From Smittia aterrima (taxonomy: Eukaryota; Arthropoda; Insecta; Diptera; Chironomidae), in the NCBI GenBank assembly GCA_033063855.1, contig CP093831.1:1550001-1614000 (forward strand): DNA of 64,000 nucleotides, in the 5' to 3' direction. The notes under the pieces are model-generated. The model was not told the DNA's origin. It did no database searches and saw only the letters and a program-made list of their open reading frames with translations. Below are positions 10,401 through 24,506 of this stretch, one piece after another. Positions within the stretch are counted from its first letter, which is position 1. The number at the start of each line of letters is the position of its first letter. The position numbers were made by a program, and so were the translations under genes.

Positions 10401-13400
10401 TCCAATGAATTATTTCATCGACGATGACGAGACTTGGTAAGTGACTCGCCGCTCAGCGATTCAATGTGAATACAACTAACTTATGTTTCTCAATTTAGTG
10501 TCGACGTTTACAGTTTTCTACAAGCTCCAATGCAAAGTCCAAACACGAACATCGCGACAATTTTAAAGGCTTATCCCAATACAGTTACGCTCTCTCAATC
10601 CGACACAGCGAAAGTTCTTTGCGCGCTTTCACATCTCGCAGACAATTTATTTTCCGATGCCTCAGAGCGACTCAACTTGCCATCGCTTTGTCAGTTCTTA
10701 AAGTCTTTATGTCGAGCATCTCGTGAACAACTTTATCGAAACAATGCGAACAAGAAAGGCAAGAAGACGTGGTGGTTGGGTGGGCCATGGAAGATCAAGA
10801 ATCAATCTCTTCCATTGTCTCTTCTGCTTCATCGTGTGGGCGAAATCACTTTGAAAGTTTTCCGAAGTTCTCGACCGTTGCTTCACATTTTGAAGATTTG
10901 GGCAATTTCCGGTCCTCACTTAATGGATGTAAGTCTTGACTTATTTAAACTTAACCAAAAACTTCATCAAATTGATTTTCACTTAGGCTGCTTGTCACAA
11001 AGACCGAGAGATTTCGAAACGTGCCATCGAATACATTCATGACATCATCACTGCTCTGCTTGTGGAACAATCTGAAATGCCACACTTCCACTTCAATGAA
11101 GCGCTTTTGAAACCATTCGAGAACATCCTCAATATGCAGAACTGTGACAGTGATGTTCAAGATCAAATTATCACGTGTTGCATGATGATTGTTGAGGCTC
11201 ATCGAACTGAAATCAGATCGGGATGGCGTCCACTCTTCGGAACATTGACGACGAGAAAGCTGAGTATCTCGAGTGTCATCATCGACATTTTCCGGATTTT
11301 CTTAGAGACGGAAAACACTTTAGTGTTTGCAAATGCTGGATTGGATTGCATTCTATGCCTTCTCTCATACTTGGACACGTCGTCTGGAAATTGCGATGAA
11401 GACGGACTGCCACAGACAGAGTCTTCAAATCGCTTGCCATCAAATGGAACTGAGTTTCTTCATGACGTCTTAAAATTCTTGGAGCGATGCTCGACGATTC
11501 TCGGTTGTTTGTTCAACATGCCAAACACACCGAACCTTCATTCGACTTATAAAATCAAGGGAATCTCCTACACACACATCGTCGATGCCAATTGCCAAAA
11601 CTCGATGGAGAACTTCCAATACTTTGGAAATGACCACTTGCAGAACATAAACGACCAGTTCATGATCTCATACAGATCATTGCACATCGATAAAGATTCG
11701 ATTACGAAGTTGGAAGAGCTTGAGAAGAACGGATGTGGCGTCTTGAAAGTTTGGTTTCTTCTTCTTGATGGACTCACAAATGCTTTGATTCTCTGTCCAC
11801 TCTCGCATCAATCGCCAATCATTCAAACAATTTTCAAGATTTTCCGATCAGTCTTTGAGAATCCTGGACTTGATTTTGGATTCTATTGCGTGAATCATCT
11901 GCTGATTCCATTGAATCAAGATTGGCTTCGTTACATCAACAAGACACAAAAGAATTGGTCAACTCTCGAGAAGAACTTTAAGCACTGCTGCTGTATGACA
12001 ACTGACTTGGTCGTTGAATTCATTGACAAGTCTCAGTTTCAACCTTCGAAACATAAAATTGATGTTAAAAATCCAACTGAGAACGCTGACGAAGAAGAAA
12101 TGTCGAAAATTCCAACAGCAGCAAACTTGGCTTTAAAGCAGCTTTTGTTAGTTCTAATTGAATGTTCTGTTCAACCTCAAGAGTCCGTTTCAAGAATCGG
12201 CGTTTCCTGCTTGAAGCACATCATCTTCACCATCGGTTACTTGTTCAACGAAGATCAATGGCTGACTGTCTGCTCGGCTATTCATCGAGCATCGACAATC
12301 AACTTGGCTCCACTTCGACAACTCTCGTTCGCTTTTCATGAAAACTCCAACAGTTTCTATGGAGATATCGCAACATTGAAAGTGGCAGCGAGACGTGACT
12401 GCACACTCGAGGAAATAAATCGAATCTATTCGCTCTCACAGCAAGTTTTCCAATTGGACTCGCAGAAAGATTCTTCCGCAAATAAAGCGGCTAACGAGAT
12501 TAAAATCATCAACGAGGATCGAAGCTATGCGTTTCTGCTCTATCCAAATCAGAGCGCCGATGGCAATTTCGTTCTCCGTATTCCTTATCGCAATTTAATC
12601 ATCGGACTTCTCGTATCGCAGATGCTTCTCCAATTGATTGCAAACATTTTATTAGGAGGACTAAAGTGTGTGGCACAAACTGAATTGCATTCAGTAATTT
12701 ATGAGTACAACACTTCATCGACGACAACAAATGAGAAGAAGCCTCATTTCAATTTGAGTTATCGAGCAAAAGAGATTCTCTATCGATGTCTAAGACAATA
12801 TTTAAATTGTTCAATTGAATTTGATTATCGACCGGGTTTGAAGTTTCTTATTCAAAAAGTATCAAATCTCGACTTTGCTGCGAACTTGTACAAGCAATTA
12901 ACAAGCTCATTCATCATCATCTTTATGAGCCTTGTCGACGTGTACTTGAGCGATATTGACAAGTTGAAGTTGTCATCCAACGACCTCAGATTCATCATCG
13001 AATCGTCGAGTGATAAAGACAATATGATCAAGAAGAAGGAATTCTTTGTGAGAAATTTGTATTCGCTTCGTGAGATTTGGGATCAGATCGCTGACTTGTA
13101 TGTCAAAGCTGTGAAAATCTCGCCGTCGCCGAAGCGAAAGGAAAGCGTCGCGACTGAAATTAACATCGTCGAGAACAAGATGGTTGAGATTCAAGAGCAA
13201 CTTGCGATTGGAATGAATAATTACGAGACTGATGATGACGAAGTTTTCCTTCCGTCAACCGCCGAAGCAAAAGCTAAATTGGAAAAGGCTCCGAGTGAGG
13301 AAAGTGTTAAAATATTTCTGAAAGATCAAGAGGAATCCCAATCTGCATCCTCTCCAATTCAGCAGCGCGAGAACCCTTTCAACAACATTCCCGAAAATAA

Positions 13401-13632
13401 GAATCAGCAAGTCGTCTCACCCGAGATTGAACAGCAGAGGACGATGAGCATTGTCAAAGACGAGCAAAGCAAAAGAAAATCACTGACCCAACTAATTGTT
13501 GCCAGCATGGAACTTCTGAAACTTCTTCCGAATGAATCAACCGAAAACATTCGTTTGTTGCTCACACCAAAAATCAACGAGGCATTCGACACAATTGAAA
13601 GACTGGAAAGCAGTGTTGACACTCCAAAGTAA
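7418..13632 (+). CDS. ARFGEF3: BIG3-like protein (ARFGEF family member 3)
   Basis: A large cytoplasmic protein related to the brefeldin-A-inhibited ARF exchange factors BIG1/BIG2. In vertebrates BIG3 acts in secretory-granule and signalling regulation and lacks a normal Sec7 active site. Coding exons are 7418-7502, 7566-7699, 7778-9460, 9523-10026, 10084-10436, 10499-10928 and 10987-13632; frames join exactly to give 1,944 aa. The start MEDLLQNIIKEASGKQ matches the family N-terminus (dimerisation region). The segment from 10987, ACHKDRE...PHFHFNEALLKPFE and SGWRPLFGTL, is diagnostic of BIG3 over BIG1/2. I see no canonical Sec7 catalytic glutamate motif. An acidic linker lies around 9010-9150. 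The acceptor just before the ATG implies a 5' UTR intron. Confidence 0.85.
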
Positions 13633-16600
13633 AAAAAAAGAAAAGTTAAAGCTCAATTATGTTTCAAGATTATTTTTCTTCTTCTCCTCCCCCTTTTCCA
13701 CTTGATGCTATGATTAAAACAAATGTAATAATCTTCTCGAGACTGCGAGAATTTTCCCTTAGAAGAGATATTCGTTGAGATTTGATGGCGAAGAATATCG
13801 TTAAAGAACCGAAGTTTGCTGTCGAATTATCAGCATGAGACAATCTTAACGTCTCGTAAGAAAATCTTTTTCGTTTTCCCAAACATTCTTGATGATAAGA
13901 AACTTTCCTTAACCTTTCCTTATGCAATAATCATTCCGTTGCCATCAAACTCCAAGTTAAGCAGTCAAACAAATTTTAATCGCGTCTCGGAATCCACTAA
14001 GATAAGACTTTTGCGGCTATATGACCTAATTATTGTGACTTATGAACAAGGCTTCATCTTATTTGCGAGAGCGTTGGACAGAAAAGAGAAAAGAAAATAT
14101 TTAAATAATCAATCTGCTATATTTGTATGTCCAAGGCATTATAAAAATAATTATTTACATCACTCGATGCGATTCGAAGACCACAGATGATTGTTTGTGG
14201 AATTCAATTCGACAGAGAGTGACGAGATATTGGAAATGAAATAAAGGAAAACTTATATTTGTGCTAAAAAAATATCAAACTATCCAAGTTCTGGGGTTTC
14301 CATATCAGGATAAAATAACAAACAACTTCCGATCGTCGTTTGTCGACGAGCAAATTGGTTGTCGTCTGCCTTGGTAACACCATAAGGTAGCTATCAAACG
14401 ACGTTACTCGAGTGAAGTTTTCATTGAACAATCTAAAAATACGACGCGCTTTTGTCTTTACGGGAAATTTCCCACTGAATTTATTTTCGTTCGATCACAG
14501 TGCTTTCTTAAAGATCCGTGAGTGTGCGTCGTGTTTGGTTGATCATCTTTCAGTGCTCTCAATCATCTTTGGTTAAAGACGTAAATAGGAAGATAGTCTG
14601 TCGTTTTCCGGCTGGAACTTAATGTAATTGGATTTCCATTTCCCTATCTGAACGGAAGGCAATCGCTCTGAGCGTGAGTTGGATAGAGTTTGGAGGCCAT
14701 TGAAGAGGATACAACAGACTACGTAACGTAAGTTCATTATCAGAATCGAACTCACATTTAAGTCGTTAAATTGCCAGAAGGCTGAGTAGACAGAAACTGT
14801 TTCGCTGTATTGACATGTGACTATGTGACACACTTCGTCGCTAAACAGAGAGAACCCGAGAGCATTGCACATGTTCGCTCGAATAACATTATCAAATTAG
14901 TCGGCAAAGCGACTCGTTTGTGCCATCTAATTGAAGTTAAAATGACGAGACAAAAATGACGGCAGCGATTCGGTGAAAGTTCAGAACGTGCCAGTTTCAA
15001 AAACATATTTAAATCTTCGTCTTCGGCCCCAATGTGATTGCAGTTGCGTGAGTTTCATTTATAACATTTACTGACTTTCAAATCAGATGAAACGAGGGTC
15101 GACACGCCGAAAGTAGTTAGTGCACCTAGAAGGGGGAAGAGACGTCGGTGAATCTCTCCCCTAAATTGTTACAAAAGTCAGTGAATATTTCATAAGACGA
15201 TTACGGTTTTCTGAGTCTAAGCTCTCTTTCTCATTTTCCTTATCAGAAAACCAACGTGAAATGAAAAACCATTTACATCGAGCGAAGAGAATTTTCGTTT
15301 GTCGGCATGCGCCGATCAAAATTCTTTCATTGAAAAAATTTTGTTTACGTCTCTCTCCACGCTTTCTCTTGCTTGAGTGTAGTTGTGGTTGCCATGAGTG
15401 CTCCGACAAAAATTTTCTTCTATTTCTCCGCTCTCTCTCAAGCTTCAGTTTGCATCGGAAAATCGACAGTGACGGAATGAAAAATCTGCGGTCCGCGTTT
15501 GTCGCTAAATTTTCACTAACATAAAATCCATTCTTAGGTCAACTCTCGGTCAATTACCTTCGCGATATTAGTGCAATTGGATTTATTTCAACGATTCGAT
15601 GCCGTCAAAGTGATATTCGTGATAAAATATTCAGTATTAATCGGTGAAAATTGCAATAAATCAGCACAAGGGATTTTCCTAAAACAAACACAATGATAAG
15701 GACGAGCAACATTCACCAACACAAGGATAACAAGAAATATTTAATCCAACGAAGGGAAATGCTTTAAAAGAATTTTCCTCCCCGCATCAAGTGGAATTTC
15801 GTTGCAATATTAAAAGATATAAAAAAGGGAAGAGAAGGACAATTGCGAGCATTTAAAGATGGTTTTCAAGTGTTAGTTTTATTGCTGTGCTGTGAGATGA
15901 CATAAATATTTTTATCGCCAACGTACAACTCTTCTCATTATGCATGGAAATCCAATTATGCATAATTAATTCAATTCATTCATGACAAGTTATTATTCCT
16001 TCCAACAAAATTTAATTAAATTTTCGACTGCCGAAAAGATATTCTCGTAAGCTGTCGAGAGGGAATCAAGTAAGTAAATAACCTCAAGAGATTTTTGATG
16101 TGATTCCGGAAAATGTTGAAATGAGCAAATAGATCTTAAATGTTTTTTTGACGAAACTATTTCTACGACTTCATCTGCATTGGGATCTAATTTCCATCGA
16201 TTTTTTTTATATGCAAAATGACAGAAGAACAAATGACCATCGTGCAGAGCTATCCAAATAAAAAAAGAAAAATTTACTTTTGGCGACACGAGTCACAAAA
16301 ACGAAAAATCTTAATTACCTTCAACGTGGAATTTTCCGGCTCGCCTAAAAGCCCAGAAATCACGATAATCCGCTCACTGAATTTCAATTACACGTCGTTT
16401 TCTTCAAACTGAATAATGGAGTAGACTGCTTGGGTTACTAAGGGAAATGAGACGATTAGGCCATTACAACATTACATGACATTAAATAATTAAACATTGA
16501 CTTGGAGCTTGTGACATCGTTTTGCTAATTTTCACTCGGTCGACCCATTTGCTATCTCTCTTAGTAAATTGAATAAACATTTTCACGCGAGAAAAATAAA

Positions 16601-17147
16601 TGCGATTTCTGCTCGAGATCGGAGCGTTTTAAAATTATGCGATCCATGGAGAAAAAGGTCAAAGGGCGGTATCCTGTGATTCAGGCCGCACAAATATCCC
16701 GAATTTGATTTCATCTTTCCGTGTTATATCGCAATGAGATTTGGGCTGAATAATAATTTCGAGAGCGAGAAACTCGTACGTGAAATCTTCCTCGTGCCAT
16801 TTGAGTTTAATTTATCATGTCGATAAGACGTTGTTCCTCGTGTAATCACTTGTAATCATCCAAAGGTTTAATGCGACGAAGAAGAGAATAAAAAGAAATG
16901 TGAAAAACATTCTTATCACTTCAGTCTACGAAAATCTGATTACGCGATAAGACTTAAAACTGAATTAATTGCGCAACGAGGGAATTTTGTGTTTCGCTTC
17001 GGATAATCAATCAAAAGTGTTATAATATTCTTCCAATCTGTTGTAAGATTCTGATTGGGAAAGTCTTAACAGAAATATGTTGTCATAACATAATCCAACA
17101 GCTGACCCTCATAACAAGTCTCCCTTTCTTTCAATTTCTCGTGTAGA
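13633..17147. other. Intergenic region and probable DAGL 5' UTR/promoter
   Basis: A 3.5-kb stretch without a supportable gene. The left part is ARFGEF3 3' UTR (a candidate AATAAA near 14239). The rest probably holds promoters and non-coding exons of the diacylglycerol lipase; one possible donor is GTGAGT near 15049. Short reading frames (13816-14190, 15261-15524, 16218-16412) are low complexity and overlap frames on the other strand. Confidence 0.4.
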
Positions 17148-20100
17148 ATGCCCGGAGTTATAATCTTTAGACGTCGATGGTCAGTCGGTTCCGATGACTT
17201 TGTTGTTCCTGGACTGTTTCTATTTACAATTCATCTCATATGGTGAGTCCAATGCGCGGTGGCAATTGTGTGACTGTGTTGTTAATAGTTCCGCTTCGAT
17301 TCAGGTTAATTATACTCGCTATCGTCCTGCTCCTGTTCGAGTACGACAAATCGATACAATGCATAGAGCTTCTCTGGTATTATATAGTCGGATACATCTG
17401 TCTCCTATTCGGTGAGTCTCACGCTAGCTCGTGTTGTTTATTAAAAAAAATCTCATAATTAAATTTCTCTTCAATGACAACAACAAAAATGTTTTTTTTG
17501 CAGCTTTATCGGTAAACGAATTAGTCATTTGCATTATTTCGATGCGTGGATCGATTTTAGATACGAGTGAGAGATCTTCAATGCAATACTGGTTGTACAT
17601 CAGATTAAGTAAGCAAATGATTGTTGAATATTTATTCACGCTCTAACATATTTGTGTCCAACAGTTTTAATGCTCCTCGATTTTGCTGCGCTCATAAGCG
17701 GAATCGTTTGGTTTAAAGAATTCTATCGAATCTGTCCGATTGAGGAGCCGAAAGAGTTTGTGATAAGCTCGATTATCTGTAATCTCTTCGTTGAGATACT
17801 TGTTCTGATGACGATGTATTGCACATTCGATCCAGCGGGCAGGTCATGGGTTAAGATGAAGAAATATCAAAGGTCGATGCGTGAGTCAGAATCTCGCTTC
17901 AACTATCGAAGAAGTGGATCGACCAATCGAAACTGGAGACAACGAAAGGTCATGAGAGCTTATCAAAAAAGTTGGAATCAACGATGCAAGTTCCTTCTCT
18001 GCTGCATGGGGTCATCGGACCGCACTAGGAACTCATTCACAGATATCGCTCGATTACTTAGTGATTTCTTCAGAGATCTCGATGTTGTCCCTTCCGATGT
18101 TGTCGCTGGTCTTGTGCTCCTCCGGAAGTTTCAAAAACTAGAGCAGCAAGCCGTCGTTCGACAGGTGAGTCGCACGCAATTCATCAATCATTCATTTGAG
18201 TTTTATTTTTCCTTCATTTTCTTTTCACAGAAGCGACATGGCATTTTTGAATATTTATCAGGCGTGCCCATAACCGAGAGAACTCAATTCTTAGCTTTAA
18301 ACGACTCCAGAGACTACGATCTCTTTCAAAACGTCATTCACTACATGCATTACGCTGTTTCCGCGTATGGATGGCCAATGTACCTCATAACGTATTCAAA
18401 GACGGGAATCTGCGATTTGTGTACTGACCTTAAGTGCTGCCGATCGTGTTTTGGGCGCAGCAACAACGCTCGAGTTATTGAGGACAACTGTTGTTTGTGC
18501 AATTATGCGGCACTCAAGCAGATGGTGTCGGACGGAGATGTCGAAGTGATTTATGCCACCTTTCATGTTGATATCGGAGAAACGCCCTTCTTTGTAGCTG
18601 TGGACTATGAGAAGGAGAAGGTGGTCGTGTCGATTCGTGGCACGCTGTCAATGAAAGACATTCTGACTGATCTCAATGCTGAGGGAGAACCGTTGCCTTT
18701 GAATCCCCCGCGCGAGGTAAATTCAATTAGTTCGAGAGGATGTGCAGCAATCATTTAACACTTTGTCGTTTACAGGATTGGCTTGGACATAAGGGAATGG
18801 TTCAAGCTGCAGTTTATATCAAGAATAAGCTCGAGGAAGAGAATCTTATTGCGAAAGCTTTAAATCACAATCCGTCGCGTGGTACTCAGAACTTCGGTTT
18901 AGTGTTTGTTGGGCACTCCCTTGGCGCTGGAACCGCGTCAATTCTCGCAATTCTATTGAAACAAGAATTTTCTGACCTTCAGTGCTTCAGCTATTCCCCT
19001 CCCGGTGGACTTCTGTCAATGCCAGCTGTTGAACATAGCAAGGAGTACATCACGTCTGTGGTTGTTGGCAAGGATGCCGTTCCTCGAATTGGACTTCATC
19101 AAATGGAAGCTCTTCGAGCGGATTTAATCAACGCCATCCAACGAAGCATCGACCCCAAGTGGAAGACAATCGCGTGCAATATGATATGTTGCTGCTGTGG
19201 CCCGGAACCGACTTCAGTCATGAAGATGGGAGAGAAAGATTCGCATGTGAACGCTTATAAGGAACAGAAGGACGCGTCACGACATAGCACAGTGCATCCG
19301 AACGATAATTCAATAGCTTTGACGCTCCATCATCCGCTCTTTCCTCCCGGTCGGATAATCCACATTGTTCGACATCATCCCACTAATGACGAGTGAGTAA
19401 TTGAGACTTTTCCATTTAATTATATGAAATCATTGGTTCACCGTAAAAACTGCTGATTAATTAAAAACCTCCGGTTTTAAAAAGCTTTGACATTTAAAAA
19501 ATTATTAAACTTTTCACTCGAAAATTATTTTGAACTCGTAGAATAGTTAATTTTGTTAATTCTCAAAGTTAAGCAGAAGGAAAACATTTATCACTCGTTC
19601 TCTGCTATTTTTCTTTCTTCTCTTTTCACTCGGAAACTTTTTGCTAACTAAAACACTGTTCTTTGTACCAGATACAAATATGAGAAAGGCTGCTGGAGGT
19701 ATGCCAACGAAGTAGAGACCAGATATCTACTACAAAGCCCTTCTCTATTTATTTTCCTAGACAATTTTCTTTTCTCCTTATAATTTTCTTCGTGTTCTCC
19801 TCGATTCTGTTCTTGATTGCTTCATTTGAGCGTAGAATAAATTTGAGGGGGGAGCTGTTTAGATGCACGTACAAAACATCTTTGGGTTCTCAAATGGAGC
19901 TTTGCTTTATGTCTGAATAAATATTTTCTTTGAGTTTACGACAACCTCGCCCAAACCTGAATTCAACCCGATTGAAGTTCAACAGAAAGTTTGAAACAAT
20001 TTTCGTTATATTTTTATGAAACTTTACCATCTCTCCCTCAAAAAGGTTCTGAATAGCTTTTCGTTAAGTCAAAAGTATTTTTTGCACTAGACAATTAATG

Positions 20101-23100
20101 ATCTTGAACCTGAGTCCTCTTCTCTCTTTTAATTTCATTCCAATTGTTCATTCAATTAGTTTTCAATTAATAATAGAGCATTTCATCCTCTGTGTGTCTC
20201 TCTCTCGGTGCTAGCTTTGCATTGAGAGAACGAAGCATGTCGCATAGTTTTTTTTAGGAACTAAGATTCATTGCATAGATTTCTCGTGTTTTTGTGGGAA
20301 AACATTTTATTCTCGGAAAAGCACAAACATAATTAAATTATCTCAATTTTCAATTTTGTGTCTATAGAGAAGCGCTTAAACAACACGAGCCCGTCTATCA
20401 AGCTATTTGGGCAAATACAACCGACTTCGACGAAGTCCTGATAAGTCCAGTGATGCTGCAGGATCACATGCCCGACACGGTCCTCTCAGCGTTGGAAAAA
20501 GTGAGTCGATGATGCAATTTTCTTGTCTGCTCTCTTGATTTTATTTTTAATATTCCGTGAAAGCTTTTTTTTTGCCCGATTTTAATTTAAACTTTTTGTG
20601 ATGTGCTCGTAACAAAACTTTTTTTTATCAACGTAAGCGTTTCAAGCGCTTCAACAAAAAAAAAAGATTTAAAGCTTACCAGTAAATTCGTTTAGCTTTG
20701 CATAATTCTGTTAAGGGAGCTCTTTCATTTATTGCACAAATCAGAAACTTTCTCACAAACTTTCTTGACAACTTATCAAGTTGTTTGCATCCATTGAATG
20801 TTTGTTTTGGTCTGTCTGCTCCGTCCACAATTTCAATATGTGTCAAAGCGTCTCAAGGACTTTATAGAAATTGAAAGAAATCTCTTGAAAGCTAGGATCG
20901 CTTTCCTTTCGGTTGAACTTGAGAATCTAAGATTTTGAATCTCAATTGAGCTGGAAATTATTTTGAAAATCCAATTCAATCATAAAACTTTGAGAGAGTT
21001 CCCAAAAGCTTTACTCTTTGAAAGAAATTCTTTCTTCAAAGTTAAAAGCTTAAATTCTTTTCTGTTTAACAATAATTTTGAATGTGTTTTGGTTTCAACC
21101 TTTGACATTTTAGTTTACGAATGTTTGTTTAAAAAATCTCGAATAAAAACTTTTAATAAAAAAGCGAAATAAAGTTGAACGTCTCGTACTTGATTCGTTC
21201 AACTGCTGTTTCCATTTGTTGTTTGCTGGTTTCGTTGATTGTTTTGTCTAAATGCACTTTAACTTTTTTTGTTTTGTGTTTGTGCTTCTTTGACAACATG
21301 TCCCTCGCTCATTTTCCCCCTTCGCCTCAAAACCAAATAAATAAAATGAAAAAAAAAAACGTTTTTGGATGCAAAACAAAAACATAAATTTCGATTTATA
21401 ATTTCATTGCCAATGAATTGCTCGATCGGCTTAATTGATCTCTCACATTATCCACCAAAGTTCTAAATGTTTTTCTTTTGCGAATGGTTCGTCATAGTCA
21501 CGTTTGGAAGACAGAAAGCATTGTCATCTTTGTCTGTGTAATCTAACCGACCAATTAATTATAAATTTGGCTTCCGTATTTTTGAATTGGCTTCGTACAT
21601 TTTAATATCTCTCTCGCTCTCTTTCTTCTCTCATGAAAGATAATAAATTATTCATTAAACTTCCATTTAAGCGCATCCCCAAGACAAGAGAAAAGAGAAT
21701 AAAATTTCTTTAAATTAATTCGATGATAATCCATTTCCCGCTATATGCAATCAACTTCTTTTAGGTTTTTCATGACCTTCGTAAATCATCTGAGAATGAT
21801 GATCGAATGATTTTGCGGGGGGCAAATGAAGAAACGAGTTACGATGATGTCAGGTATTATTTTTATGTTATCGAAATTTAATTTTCCTCTCCAAGTTTTA
21901 AAGTTTTTTCATTTATTTTTTATAATTCAATTTATTATTTCTCTTCCCGGTAGTGTTGAATGTGATGGTTACATTTGAGTTGATTTTTAGTTTAATGCAA
22001 CGTTCGAACGAGGAAGCTTTTCTTCCCTTTTATGATTTTGTTCGATATAAAATTCAATTCTCAAGATGAGCATTTGATGTTGTACGCCATTTGAGTGGTG
22101 AGTAGATGTAAAGAAAGTGCACGCGAATCCCATTATCGTTAAGCTTCTTAGAAAGATGATGATGTTACTTTAATGATACACCTCACACTCTCCCTCGCGA
22201 TCATAACTCCGACTTAGATCATTAAAGTTTCTTCTTCCAACAGGTTGTAACGACTATCGGACCGCGAAAGCCTCAACGTCAATACTCATCGGCAGTTGCT
22301 GAATCATCATCGACCGCAACGATTCCAAAAGATAAAATCATTCATAATCATCCTCAGAGTCCAACTCAAGCTGTTCACTTGCAGCAAGCGCATCAACAGC
22401 TGACACCAAATTCGCAGCGACTGCTGTTGGAGACTTCCTTTGGCGCACCGCCATTGACGGCGCATTCAAATGGAACGAAAAATATTCAAAATGGGCTTCA
22501 CGCCAACACTAAAGTACCAGCTCGGAAAGCTGCCTCGTCCACAAAGTCATTGAAGACTGTCGCGTTCAGCAACAATGGCATTTCCTATCCACCGCCGTCC
22601 AAATATAAGCCGACAACACTCTCGCTCTGCGAGACTCGCCCGAATCCATTCGATGGCAAAATTGTGGACTTGATTTATGATGATTGGTTTGGGCTGGCTC
22701 CACTTGCGTCCCCTGAAAGTCTCTCCGAGCTGTCGAGCATTAGTTCACGGGCGAGCATTAGTCTCAATTTAAATTTATCGAACAGCATTGAAAAGTTTCT
22801 CAACAAAGTCGTTATCAATGCAATGACTCCGTCGCCTCCGCTTAAGAATTACAATGAGATCTACGAGTCGCAACTTCATACGCCTGTCGTAATTCGTCGA
22901 ACACCGAAATTTAGCGAGAATCTCGCAACGTGCGCTGACGATTGGAAGACGCAAAACAATTACAAGAGAATGGGAAAAGTTTTTGTCACAAATCCAAAGC
23001 TTACCGGATCTGATAGCGATTCGAATGGCGATGGTAGCTTTGGGACAGCTGAAAGTTTGCCAAAAGGCTGTTGTAATAGTGACGATAACTTTTTGAAGGA

Positions 23101-23902
23101 CAATCGCATGCAACAAGATTGGAAGTCGGCAGACAACATCGACAACAAGCCACATCCGAATAATAAGAAGTTTACTGTTAGTGACAGCGCAATGTTGAAC
23201 GAATGTAAGTCCCAATGTCCTGTTTGTCCTTGCACGAAATTGCCGCCAGAAGAGTGTTGTCAGAACTATGATCACATCGGCTGCATCATGATGAGTGCTC
23301 AGGAACAAAGGAACGAAGGCAAGTACTCAATCACTAACACAACAAGCTCAAGCGATACTTATTACTCGCTGACGGGCTCTGAGTGTGGATTCATGCAAAA
23401 TGGAACGAAAATTTTATTATCGAAGCTCGGCACGTATGAGGAGGAAACATTGACGTTGACGTGTGAGGTTCCTCCTTCATCTCACGACTCGATTACACTC
23501 AATCCAACTACGATATCATCAATCACTCGTTCAGGTATTCTCGAATCTCATTTTCCGGTTTACTTCGACTCGAGCGATGAGAAGTCGTCGCTTCTGTCTC
23601 ATGAAAACAGTCCACGTCAGAAAGTACGGAAGACTGTTCACTATGCTCCGAGCAACGTGACGAGGAAGAAATCAAGCGAAGACTTTGGTACCGGCTTCTC
23701 ACGAAACGAATCGTTGCCATTGCTATCGAGCCTCGTTGAGAAGTCGTCGCCAACAAATTACATGAAGCGAAAGAAAATGATTTATCCGATTCACACTCCG
23801 CCAATTATGCAACCGTCGCCAAGAATCATTCCGACGACAAAGTCAAAGTCCACACCTACATCCGTAACCAATTTATACATTTTCAACGAAAGTAATGTCT
23901 AA
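17148..23902 (+). CDS. inaE: sn-1-specific diacylglycerol lipase alpha (inaE type)
   Basis: A plasma-membrane serine lipase that hydrolyses diacylglycerol to 2-monoacylglycerol; in fly photoreceptors inaE is needed for TRP channel activation. The start MPGVIIFRRRWSVGSDD matches animal DAGL alpha, followed by four N-terminal membrane segments over exons 17148-17242, 17305-17411, 17504-17608 and 17665-18164. The catalytic domain (18231-18716, 18776-19392) has the nucleophile elbow GHSLGAG at about 18910-18930 and the PPGGLLS and KDAVPRIGL motifs. A 27-nt microexon (19672-19698) and 20368-20500 follow, then an exon at 21765-21848/21853 and a long tail exon at 22244-23902. Introns are larger here (up to about 1.3 kb). 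The tail is Ser/Thr/Pro-rich and disordered, as in the family. The join at 21848/21853 to 22244 is uncertain (see findings). A poly(A) signal lies near 24286. Confidence 0.9.
19672..19698 (+). other. inaE: 27-nt microexon in the DAGL gene
   Basis: The stretch is flanked by a good acceptor (TTTGTACCAG) and a donor (GTATGCC). It adds nine codons (roughly YKYEKGCWR) and keeps frame between the exon ending at 19392 and the one starting at 20368. Because it is a multiple of three, skipping it also keeps frame, so it could be alternatively spliced. Confidence 0.6.
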
Positions 23903-24506
23903 GGAAAAAATGCCGTAGAAATTAAACTTTTTATAGGACCAACGTGCAGAACAACTCTTCTTCCTCCTATCTAATGTCTTTAACTTTCTTCATAACTTTC
24001 TAAATCGATTCACGCTGTGTGAAGCGGTTTTGCATTTACCCAAAACGTTGATTAGCCAAATTTCTTGTTAGACAAAATCTTAAATGAAAAGTTTCCTTCT
24101 CTTCCAATCTATCAAACAAAAAAAATGTTGAAATTCAAAATAATTTCCAAATGAGCATCTTTACCAAAGCAAAAACTTTCATTGGAAAATAGTTTCAATT
24201 CTATCTACGAAAATGTGCTAACAATAACTGAAGAACAAAACTGTACGAACTCGTAGTTTAATGTTGTGCTGATTTTAATGATTTTAATAAAGAAGAATGA
24301 AAATCAAAACGAAGCTTTATAAAATATCAAATTATTGATCAGGTGATGAAACTTTTATTGAATTAACATCGAAACAACTTTCAGGTTCTTCAACTCGTCT
24401 CGATTGTTTGAACAGATGAATGGAAGAGTTTCATTTGTTACTGCAATTGTTTGAGAGCTTTCAATTCAGCTTCGAGTGGTGGAAAGTCAAAACGTTTATT
24501 TTAGTA
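23903..24506 (+). other. DAGL 3' UTR and TTLL upstream region
   Basis: Non-coding DNA containing the DAGL poly(A) signal near 24286. An acceptor-like TTTATTTTAG directly before the ATG at 24507 suggests a 5' UTR intron for the next gene. An in-frame upstream ATG at 24420 exists but would add an atypical 29-residue extension. Confidence 0.45.

Noticed and set aside
13816..14190. A 124-aa plus-strand frame after ARFGEF3
   Set aside because: No family features; it lies in the 3' UTR region and overlaps another frame.
14365..14378. A second X-box-like site (TCTGCCTTGGTAAC)
   Set aside because: It breaks the RFX consensus at the first position and has no clear promoter next to it.
22775..23308. 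A 177-aa minus-strand frame
   Set aside because: It is the antisense shadow of the DAGL tail exon, with no family features.
24420..24506. A 29-residue extension of the TTLL protein
   Set aside because: An acceptor-like TTTATTTTAG sits directly before the ATG at 24507, and the extension is atypical for the family.
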